From Dehalococcoidia bacterium (GTDB taxonomy: Bacteria > Chloroflexota > Dehalococcoidia > Dehalococcoidales > E44-bin46): a stretch of DNA of 19,919 nt. Location of the stretch: the NCBI GenBank assembly GCA_004376105.1, contig SOKA01000085.1:1-19919 (forward strand), given 5' to 3'. The translations under genes were made by a program, and so were the position numbers. Shown here piece by piece: positions 7,168-13,333 of this stretch; position 1 is the stretch's first letter, and every line of letters begins with the position of its first letter. Below the pieces are notes generated by a model. That model was not told the DNA's origin, did no database searches, and saw nothing but the letters and a program-made list of their open reading frames with translations.

Positions 7168-7402
7168 GAGGGATGATGCCTCCGATATGGACTATGATAA
7201 CAGCTTTGGTATCCTCTTGGATACTTTTTTTGACGCTTTCTGGATTAAGGCATAGATTATCAGTTACGTCGGCGAATATAACTTTCGCGCCAGCATGCAA
7301 GACCGAGGCAGGTGTAGCGAAGAAGGTATTGGTAGGCACGATTACCGAGTAACCTTGTATGTCTAAAGTGCGCAGTATGATTTCTAGGGCGCCAGTTGGC
7401 GA
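7160..7402 (-). pseudogene. DegT/DnrJ/EryC1 aminotransferase, internal fragment
   Basis: About 80 codons on the minus strand read TGALEIILRTLDIQGYSVIV, then PTNTFFATPASVLHAGAKVI, FADVTDNLCLNPESV, and end in VHIGGIIPPQI. This is the segment between roughly residues 60 and 140 of sugar-nucleotide aminotransferases (DegT family, PLP-dependent); the PLP-lysine region would come later and is absent. An in-frame TAA lies just upstream at the 5' side and the fragment stops where DUF1616 sequence begins. Both neighbours are typical of surface-polysaccharide loci, so this is probably the scar of one deletion within such a locus. Confidence 0.65.
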
Positions 7403-7445
7403 TTATATTATAAAATAAGGTTTACAGGCAAGGTTAAAGGCAGAG

Positions 7446-7592
7446 GTGGTTAACACTTCAAGTGAAATAGGAGGGCTTAAACGTCAGCAAGCTATTGAAA
7501 ATATTAAAAGTTATCTTGAAAGACCCACTCGCTTCCAAAGCCAGTCTGAAGGGGTGGGTCTTGCTGGCATGCCTTCATTGTCCAGAGGGTGA
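7446..7592 (+). pseudogene. Possible C-terminal tail of PylC (3-methylornithine-lysine ligase)
   Basis: A 48-codon frame (GTG 7446 to TGA 7590-7592) reads SSEIGGLKRQQAIENIKSYL and ends GMPSLSRG. It resembles the C-terminal helix of PylC (a charged run followed by 'ILKSRF' in the archaeal enzyme), but the match is short. The stronger argument is context: the TGA overlaps the start of a pylD-like remnant, and pylC precedes pylD in known pyl operons. The ATP-grasp domain is absent; a TAA at 7416-7418 closes the frame upstream. Confidence 0.35.
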
Positions 7593-7597
7593 ATGGG

Positions 7598-7906
7598 GTG
7601 ACGCGCCTGAAAAAAGAAGATATAATGGATATAATACAGAAACTTCCCGCGGTTAAATGGCAGGAAATTACAGTGGGGAAGAATCTGGAGGAGGCACTTA
7701 GTCGATATACAGTATTTTTCGATGCTTCACCTTCGGCTAATATCATACAGGCAAAACGCATCAAGCCAGAAACGCTTATTGCTGCTCCCGGGATACCGCT
7801 GGGGTTAAGTGAAGAGGCTTATTTTCTGGTCAAAGAGCGTTTGATTTATGATGTGCTGGAGATTGGTGTGGCTGCCATGTTTGTTCAGGCCAGTTGTGTT
7901 CAGTGA
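7598..7906 (+). pseudogene. pylD: PylD (pyrrolysine synthase) remnant with internal deletion
   Basis: A 102-residue frame from GTG 7598 (AGAGGG at 7584-7589), or GTG 7589. Residues from about 25 onward match the C-terminal part of PylD, which oxidises 3-methylornithyl-lysine to pyrrolysine: NLEEALSRYTVFFDASPSAN, then ETLIAAPGIPLGLSEEA and IYDVLEIGVAAMF. Archaeal PylD has the parallel FEATPCAN, ISTPGIP and PLGIGVASML in the same order. The opening TRLKKEDIMDIIQKLP resembles a PylD N-terminus, so about 150 middle residues, including the dinucleotide-binding loop, seem deleted in frame. PylD is normally about 260 residues. It could be read as a small hypothetical protein, but activity is unlikely. 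Identification is from memory of the family. Confidence 0.6.
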
Positions 7907-7948
7907 AGGGATGGTAAAAACGGAGAGAGTAAAATAGCCGATACCGAT

Positions 7949-7965
7949 AAAGGAGGGATGAACTG
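7949..7965 (+). promoter_or_regulatory. Shine-Dalgarno and CTG start of the AcsE-like gene
   Basis: AAAGGAGGG at 7949-7957 is followed by CTG at 7963-7965, six bases after GGAGG. An out-of-frame ATG at 7958 gives only the mini-frame ATG AAC TGT TAA. A TTG at 7984 (with GGAG at 7975-7978) is the alternative start but would drop LLIIGEL, a conserved part of the family. Confidence 0.55.
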
Positions 7966-8766
7966 TTAATTATTGGAGAATTATTGAACTCGACGCGAAA
8001 AGTGGTCAAGGAGGCTCTTCAAGCCAAGGATGAGGCTACTATTCGGCGTCTCGCCCGAGAGCAGGTGGAGGCTGGAGCTGATATTCTTGATATTAATACT
8101 GCTACCAGCATGGAGGAGGAGATTGATGACCTAAGGTGGGTGATTGGGCTTGTTCACGATGAGGTGGGGAAGGTACGCCTAGCCATTGATACCCTTAATC
8201 CTAAGGCTATGGCGGCAGGGCTAGAGCTTTGCCAAGCCCGCCCTGTTATCAACTCCATCAATAATGATCCTAGACTACAACAGGGGCTCATCCCCCTCGT
8301 CAAAGAGTGCGATGCCGATATCATCGGTCTGACCATGGGGGGAAAGACGGGGATGCCCAAGACGGTAGAGGAGCGCCTTCAGGAAGCCGAACAGCTAATT
8401 AACACTCTAGAAGAGGTCGGAGTGAGTCTGCATCGGCTGTTCATAGACCCTCTAGTGATGTCCATCGGGAGTAATCCGGACCAAGTCCGTGTTGTTATCG
8501 ATACCATACGGGAGATCAAGAGTCGCTATGGGAGCCGAGGGGTGAAGACAACAACAGGATTATCCAATGTCTCCTTTGGATTACCTAGCCGTACCCTGCT
8601 CAACCAGGCCTTTTTGGCTATGCTTCTTGAGGCAGGATTGGATATGGCTGTTATTAATCCCAGGGACGAAGGAATGAAAAACATCCTGCGAGCCTCAGAA
8701 GCTCTATTAGGGATTGATGCCCATTGCCTTCAATATATTCGGCATATAAGAAGCAAAATGGGGTAA
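7963..8766 (+). CDS. Methyltetrahydrofolate:corrinoid methyltransferase (AcsE/MtgA-like)
   Basis: A 267-residue pterin-binding (DHPS-like TIM barrel) protein, close in length to Moorella AcsE. From CTG 7963 the N-terminus reads LLIIGELLNSTRK, parallel to MLIIGERIN of AcsE. Conserved pterin-site residues are visible: Asp76 (AIDTLN), Asn97 (VINSIN) and Asn202 (GLSNVS), corresponding to Asp75, Asn96 and Asn199 of AcsE. The enzyme moves a methyl group between tetrahydrofolate and a corrinoid protein, in the Wood-Ljungdahl pathway or in glycine-betaine-type demethylation. The MetH-activation-like and RACo-like genes follow after 41 and 7 bases, so the three form an operon. The methyl-accepting corrinoid partner could be the protein at 3836-4468. 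Confidence 0.9.
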   Translation: MLIIGELLNSTRKVVKEALQAKDEATIRRLAREQVEAGADILDINTATSMEEEIDDLRWVIGLVHDEVGKVRLAIDTLNPKAMAAGLELCQARPVINSINNDPRLQQGLIPLVKECDADIIGLTMGGKTGMPKTVEERLQEAEQLINTLEEVGVSLHRLFIDPLVMSIGSNPDQVRVVIDTIREIKSRYGSRGVKTTTGLSNVSFGLPSRTLLNQAFLAMLLEAGLDMAVINPRDEGMKNILRASEALLGIDAHCLQYIRHIRSKMG

Positions 8767-8807
8767 AGTGAGACAGGGGCAGATGGTATGCTCCAGAAGA
8801 GGGGTTC

Positions 8808-9566
8808 ATGATCCAGATATTACGTCAGGCTGACTTCCCCAACTTAAAGGTAGACCCCAAAAGGGTATGGTGTTTATTGGGGTATTCTGACCCGAAGCAA
8901 GTATCACCGGCTATTCAAAAAGCCTTTCATCGGGCAATGGAGATTGGGCCGACCCTTCTAGAGCCAACAGCGTGTTACGATATTTTCCCAATAGCCAGGG
9001 TAACCTCTTCTTCCGTAGAAGTCGAGGGCGGTGTTTCATTTGAGAGCCAGGATTTGGCACATCGCTTTCGAGAGGCAAGAGAGCTGGCAGCTTTGATAAC
9101 AACCATTGGACCAGGCTTGGAAGAGCAGGTGGCAAAGCTTCTCCTGGGTGGGAATTCTGTCGTGGGATATGTCTTAGATGCATTTGGCTCGGCAGCTGTG
9201 GACACGGTAGCTTACAAGGCGAGAGAACCAATTCATGGCTACGCCCTAACCAAGGGCTATCGGGCAATGACTTACGGCTACTGTATAGGTAAAGATTGTC
9301 CAGCATATACAGATTGCGGTGGGTCAATAATCTATTGGTGGAGTCCAGGCTATGGAGATTGTCAGACGCGGGAGCAGAAGAAGCTGTTCACCCTGGTCGA
9401 TGGCAGCCACATCGGAGTGCATCTGGGAGAGTCGTGCATGATGACCCCGCTCAAGTCTTATGCCTGCCTGTTGTCAATTGGTCCTCAGGCAGAGAAGCCG
9501 ACCTACGAGTGTGATGAAGGACAAAAGGATTGGAGCAAGCTAGGTATTCTTAAGCCGGTGAAGTAA
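8808..9566 (+). CDS. Stand-alone vitamin B12-dependent methionine synthase activation-domain protein
   Basis: A 252-residue protein whose second half matches the MetH activation (AdoMet-binding) domain: TKGYRAMTYGY, WWSPGYGDC near residues 177-185, then KKLFTLVDGSHIGVHLGESC and MMTPLKSYACLLSIG. In MetH this domain binds AdoMet to remethylate oxidised cobalamin. Here it is separate from any MetH. Between the two parts lies a cysteine-rich segment (Cys159, Cys164, Cys170, Cys185) that MetH lacks as far as I recall and that could bind metal. AGAGGGG lies before the ATG. It sits between the AcsE-like and RACo-like genes, consistent with a role in corrinoid handling or methionine synthesis. Confidence 0.85.
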   Translation: MIQILRQADFPNLKVDPKRVWCLLGYSDPKQVSPAIQKAFHRAMEIGPTLLEPTACYDIFPIARVTSSSVEVEGGVSFESQDLAHRFREARELAALITTIGPGLEEQVAKLLLGGNSVVGYVLDAFGSAAVDTVAYKAREPIHGYALTKGYRAMTYGYCIGKDCPAYTDCGGSIIYWWSPGYGDCQTREQKKLFTLVDGSHIGVHLGESCMMTPLKSYACLLSIGPQAEKPTYECDEGQKDWSKLGILKPVK

Positions 9567-9573
9567 CTACCAA

Positions 9574-11406
9574 ATGGTGATAGAAAAGACATATAACATC
9601 ATCATTCTTCCCCAGAAGAAAAGGTTAAAAGCTAAAGAAGGGGAGAACCTCTTCCACTTTCTTGTCAGGCAGGGTTATCCCGTGCCAAGTGCTTGTGGAG
9701 GGATGGGGACCTGTGGGAAGTGTCGAGTCCTCCTCCCTGAAGGGGCTAGAGCGCCTACTGAATCAGAGCGAGTGCACCTGACAGAGGCAGAGCTTGAAGC
9801 AGGCTGGCGCCTCCTCTGTATCCAGCATATTGACCGGGCTCTGGTTCTGGAGATCCCTGAAGTAGAAGAGAGTGTCCGCGCCAAGGAACTACTAAACAAG
9901 GTACTTCGTATCCCCTTGGACAGCGGGGTCAAAAAGGCTTATTTAGAGCTTCCCAAGCCAGGCCAAGAGGACCAACGGCCAGATACCGTTCGCTTCCAAG
10001 AAGAACTCGGGGAAGGTCGACTAACTTTCCCCTTACAAGTTCTGAAGAAAGCTCCAAACCTCCTTAGGAAAGGGGATTTCAAAGTTACGGTAACCTGGGC
10101 AGCGAACCATGTATTAGATCTGGAACCGGGGGACACGACCAGAGCCCAGTATGGTGTAGCTATAGACATTGGGACGACAACCCTAGCTGGCTATCTCTTA
10201 AGCCTAAACACAGGCGTGGAGCTTGCGGTGCGTTCCCAGATGAACCCCCAGCGAAGCTTTGGGGACGATGTCATCAGTCGAATCAAACGAGTCCATGAGC
10301 AAGGAGAAGCCGGTTTAAGGGAGTTGCAAAAAGCGGTAACCTCAGGGATCAACATGGTGATCAAGCATTTGTGTCAAGCAGCTAGGGTGAGCCCTGTCCA
10401 TATTTACAAAGCCACTGTGGCAGGGAACCCTACTATGATTCATCTCTTCACGGGCATAGACCCCTCCAACATTGACCATAGTCCCTTTATCCCGGTGCTG
10501 AGGGATAGCTTAATACTGCCGGCACTAGAGCTGGGCTTGGACATGAACCCACAGGGGCAAGTGCACATCCTACCCAGCATCTCAGGCTATGTGGGAGCAG
10601 ACATCACAGCCGGTATTCTTTATACCAGACTTCACCAAGCTGAAGGTATCCAGCTCTTTGTGGATATAGGGACTAACGCTGAAATTGTTTTAGGCAACAA
10701 AGACCGTCTACTGGCATGCTCCACACCAGCGGGTCCAGCCTTTGAAGGAGCACGGATCAAGTATGGAATGGGTGCTCTTCCTGGAGCAGTTGCTCACGTT
10801 TTGTTAAACGACAGGGATTTAAAACTGGAAATAATTGGGGATGGGGTCCCAAAAGGGATCTGTGGTTCGGGACTGATAGACCTGGGGGGGGAGCTCTGCA
10901 AAGTAGGCTTGATCAATGAGAGGGGAAACTTTGGGAGACGGGTGGACCTCCCCATCAGTGAGCGCATCCATCAGGGAGAGAAGGGCCAACTTCAATTCCT
11001 AGTGAGTGACGGGAGTAAACCCATTTACCTGACCCAGCAGGATGTGAGAGAGCTACAGCTGGCCAAGGGAGCTATTCGCTCAGGGGTCGAGATCGCGTTG
11101 CGGGAGTTGGGAGTGACCCTGAATGAGGTGGAGATGGTCTACTTGGCAGGAGCTTTTGGAAGCTATGTCAGTAGAGAGAGTGTCCTTCGGATCGGAATGC
11201 TACCCGAGTTCCCCTTAAGCAAGATTAAGCCAGCGGGTAATACGGCAGGACAGGGAGCGAAGCTCTGTCTTCTAAATCGAGGGAAGTGGGAAGAGATTCA
11301 GGGACTGACGGAGCAGGTGGAATACTTCGAGCTTTCCTATCTAAAGGACTTTAGCCGGGTCTTCATGGAGAGTATGCACTTTCCTAGGCATCCGCATTTG
11401 GAGTGA
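9574..11406 (+). CDS. RACo-like ASKHA-domain corrinoid activation ATPase with N-terminal [2Fe-2S] ferredoxin domain
   Basis: A 610-residue protein. Residues 1-95 form a plant-type ferredoxin domain with [2Fe-2S] ligands Cys41, Cys47, Cys50 (CGGMGTCGKC) and Cys82. The rest is the DUF4445/ASKHA part with two phosphate-binding motifs: DIGTTT at 198-203 and VDIGTNAEI from 363 (Asp364), plus GICGSGLIDLGGEL and VYLAGAFGSYVS. This is the layout of RACo, which uses ATP to reduce the Co(II) state of corrinoid proteins. RamA-type activators instead carry C-terminal [4Fe-4S] clusters, which are not seen here. The start lies 7 bases after the previous stop, with no strong Shine-Dalgarno site, so translation is probably coupled. 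Confidence 0.92.
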   Translation: MVIEKTYNIIILPQKKRLKAKEGENLFHFLVRQGYPVPSACGGMGTCGKCRVLLPEGARAPTESERVHLTEAELEAGWRLLCIQHIDRALVLEIPEVEESVRAKELLNKVLRIPLDSGVKKAYLELPKPGQEDQRPDTVRFQEELGEGRLTFPLQVLKKAPNLLRKGDFKVTVTWAANHVLDLEPGDTTRAQYGVAIDIGTTTLAGYLLSLNTGVELAVRSQMNPQRSFGDDVISRIKRVHEQGEAGLRELQKAVTSGINMVIKHLCQAARVSPVHIYKATVAGNPTMIHLFTGIDPSNIDHSPFIPVLRDSLILPALELGLDMNPQGQVHILPSISGYVGADITAGILYTRLHQAEGIQLFVDIGTNAEIVLGNKDRLLACSTPAGPAFEGARIKYGMGALPGAVAHVLLNDRDLKLEIIGDGVPKGICGSGLIDLGGELCKVGLINERGNFGRRVDLPISERIHQGEKGQLQFLVSDGSKPIYLTQQDVRELQLAKGAIRSGVEIALRELGVTLNEVEMVYLAGAFGSYVSRESVLRIGMLPEFPLSKIKPAGNTAGQGAKLCLLNRGKWEEIQGLTEQVEYFELSYLKDFSRVFMESMHFPRHPHLE

Positions 11407-11448
11407 CCTCTTGGTCATCTGTAACTTTTGGGACTGATATCAGACTTT

Positions 11449-11591
11449 GTGAATTGTCAGATGACACTGAGATATACCCCGGCCATGGCAATTCTACAAT
11501 ATTGAAGAAGGAGAGGGATGAATTTGCTGTCTTTTCCTCTCGACCCCATGACCCGAACCTTTGCGGGGACGTACTCTGGCTTTCATCTTAG
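11449..11591 (+). pseudogene. Metallo-beta-lactamase-fold hydrolase, C-terminal remnant
   Basis: The frame reads LCELSDDTEIYPGHGNSTIL, then KKERDEFAVFSSRPHDPNLCGDVLWLSS before TAG at 11589-11591. 'DDTxxYPGHGxxTxxxxE' is the end of MBL-fold hydrolases (the PGHG histidine is a metal ligand), but the HxHxDH core is absent. The frame can be extended back to GTG 11403, overlapping the RACo stop, but the first 15 codons (TSWSSVTFGTDIR) are not MBL-like. It is probably the end of a deleted gene. Confidence 0.6.
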
Positions 11592-11616
11592 CTCATTCCT
11601 CTGCAGAGGGGACTAA

Positions 11617-12312
11617 TTACCACCATATCTCTACCCTGTGGAAAGCCTCGGCCAGTTCGAAATCCTCTCCCTCAGCCATCTCCTTAGCCCGCTGTCTCAG
11701 CCATTCTTCCAGCTCAGGAGATAGGTCATCTCCTACCTGGCTTTCATGGCAGCGCAGGGCAGCCATCTTGATATCGAAGGTATCTGTGATATCAGAACGA
11801 TAATTGGCATCCTCTGTGCCCCAGAGCAATACCTCTTTGACCTTATGAGGCTGAAGGCCTTCCTTCAGCAAATCGGGGTAGGCAAGATAATCCCTGGCAT
11901 AGGGGAAAATGGCATCTAATGTAACCTGGCCGGTGATTCGGTGGTCTCGATGCCAAACATAGCGACGGTAGGGGTCAACAGTTACCACAGTCTCAGGCCG
12001 GTACGTCCTTATCAGGCGCACGAGGTCTTTCCTAAACCCAGGCGTATCTTCTAAAGTCTGGTCCGGATAGTGTAGGAAAATGACCTCTCTCACCCCCAAC
12101 AGCTTGGCAGCAGCCAGTTGTTCTTGCTTTCGGATTCTCGCCATTTCATCCGGCTTCATATTGGGATCGCTGGTGCCTTTATCACCACTGGTGCACACCA
12201 CGTATATGACGCTCTTGCCTTCAGCTACCCAGTGAGCTACAGTTCCAGCGACACCAAATTCCGCATCGTCCGGGTGCGGGGTAATCACCATCACCTGAGC
12301 CTGCTTTGTCAT
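11617..12312 (-). CDS. PIG-L family (LmbE/MshB/BshB-like) zinc deacetylase
   Basis: A 231-residue protein starting at ATG 12312, preceded by AGGAGGG (12322-12328). The longer frame to 12414 runs across the promoter and is rejected. The zinc/catalytic motif HPDD is at residues 13-16 (His13, Asp15, Asp16), in PHPDDAEFG, and HRDH supplies His124 near the third ligand position. The positions of the first three residues are the same as in mycobacterial MshB. The family removes N-acetyl groups from GlcNAc conjugates. It is divergent from a tandem GNAT, sharing a palindromic promoter, and near an MshA-like glycosyltransferase, suggesting a shared GlcN-based pathway. A member acting on another acetylated sugar is equally possible. 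Confidence 0.88.
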   Translation of the reverse strand: MTKQAQVMVITPHPDDAEFGVAGTVAHWVAEGKSVIYVVCTSGDKGTSDPNMKPDEMARIRKQEQLAAAKLLGVREVIFLHYPDQTLEDTPGFRKDLVRLIRTYRPETVVTVDPYRRYVWHRDHRITGQVTLDAIFPYARDYLAYPDLLKEGLQPHKVKEVLLWGTEDANYRSDITDTFDIKMAALRCHESQVGDDLSPELEEWLRQRAKEMAEGEDFELAEAFHRVEIWW

Positions 12313-12350
12313 CACACCTGACCCTCCTCGATTCGAGATACCCGGTAGAA

Positions 12351-12380
12351 ATTGTATCGCATTAATCAAGCTGATACAAT
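12351..12380. promoter_or_regulatory. Palindromic bidirectional promoter between deacetylase and tandem GNAT genes
   Basis: ATTGTATC (12351-12358) and GATACAAT (12373-12380) are exact inverted repeats. On the plus strand TTGTAT (12352-12357), 17 bases, TACAAT (12375-12380); the minus strand reads exactly the same elements with the same 17-base spacing. The predicted leaders are about 20 bases (GNAT side) and 33 bases (deacetylase side). It could also be a repressor operator. Confidence 0.55.
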
Positions 12381-12406
12381 GATGGCATAACGATATTACC
12401 ACCCAA

Positions 12407-13333
12407 ATGAGCAATTCTATTTACACCATTAGAAATTATCGGCCTACAGATTTCAATAAGTACGTTCAATTAATCATTGAAGCCGAAAAACTAGAGCCGA
12501 CTGGACGTTGCCCTTCACCAGAGGTTCTCAGTGAGAACCTATATCGGCCAAATTACTCCCCTGAGCAAGACTTGTTTGTTGTCGAAACAGCAGGAAGCAT
12601 AGTCGGCTATGTGGATGTCGCACCGGAGCTGCTCATCGGGCGGGTTATTCTCAATTGCTTTATACACCCAGACCATCGTAGACGGGGCTTAGCCACAAAA
12701 CTCCATAGTTACGCCACGTACCGTGCCAAAGAATTAGGGGTGAAAGTAGCCCATGTAAACATAGCCCAGGACAATGTAGCTGCCAAGAGTGTGCTATCCA
12801 AGCTAGGTTTTAGATTTGTCCGTCGTTTCCTTCAATTAAGGCTAGACATGGCTAAGGTTCGTTGGCAAGATATCGACCGAGCGGCTTGGCAGTACCGTCA
12901 TCTCCAGCGTGGTGAAGAGGACAAGCTGACTCAGATTCAGAATCGTTCCTTGGCTGGCACCTGGGGATACAATCCTAACACTGTGGAAGAAATAATCTAC
13001 TACACTAGTTTAGCTAATTGTTGCCCGGAGGATGTAATTCTAGCCTGCGACGGAGATAAAATCGTCGGCTATTGCTGGACGAGGATAAGCTATGAAACGG
13101 CTACAGACGAAAGGAAGGGACAAATCTTTATGCTCGGAGTGAGTCCGGATTATCGAGGCAGGGGAGTAGGTAAAGGAGTCCTATTGGCTGGATTGTCCTA
13201 TCTTAAGAGCAAAGGCCTTCAAGTCGCTGAATTGACCGTGGACAGTAGGAACCAAGCAGCTTGTGCCCTTTACCGGTCTGTTGGTTTCAAGGTCCGGACA
13301 AGCAGTTTGTGGTACGAAAAGGCAATAGGTTAG
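12407..13333 (+). CDS. Tandem-GNAT acetyltransferase, MshD-like
   Basis: A 308-residue protein with two GNAT domains. The N-terminal one (about 5-148) has the acetyl-CoA loop HRRRGLA at 90-96; the C-terminal one (about 160-306) has RGRGVG at 250-255, DSRNQAACALYRSVGF and the preceding IVGYCWTRI. Size, two-domain layout and the 'GYxWT' strand resemble mycothiol synthase MshD, where only the C-terminal domain acetylates the cysteinyl amine. Both domains keep the R/Q-x-x-G-x-G/A loop here. No clear Shine-Dalgarno site precedes the ATG; the predicted leader is short. Its stop interlocks with the stop of the convergent glycosyltransferase. Many tandem GNATs have other substrates, so MshD function is unproven. 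Confidence 0.85.
   Translation: MSNSIYTIRNYRPTDFNKYVQLIIEAEKLEPTGRCPSPEVLSENLYRPNYSPEQDLFVVETAGSIVGYVDVAPELLIGRVILNCFIHPDHRRRGLATKLHSYATYRAKELGVKVAHVNIAQDNVAAKSVLSKLGFRFVRRFLQLRLDMAKVRWQDIDRAAWQYRHLQRGEEDKLTQIQNRSLAGTWGYNPNTVEEIIYYTSLANCCPEDVILACDGDKIVGYCWTRISYETATDERKGQIFMLGVSPDYRGRGVGKGVLLAGLSYLKSKGLQVAELTVDSRNQAACALYRSVGFKVRTSSLWYEKAIG

Noticed and set aside
12313..12414. Extended N-terminus of the PIG-L deacetylase
   Set aside because: It runs through the promoter palindrome and the Shine-Dalgarno site that serves ATG 12312.
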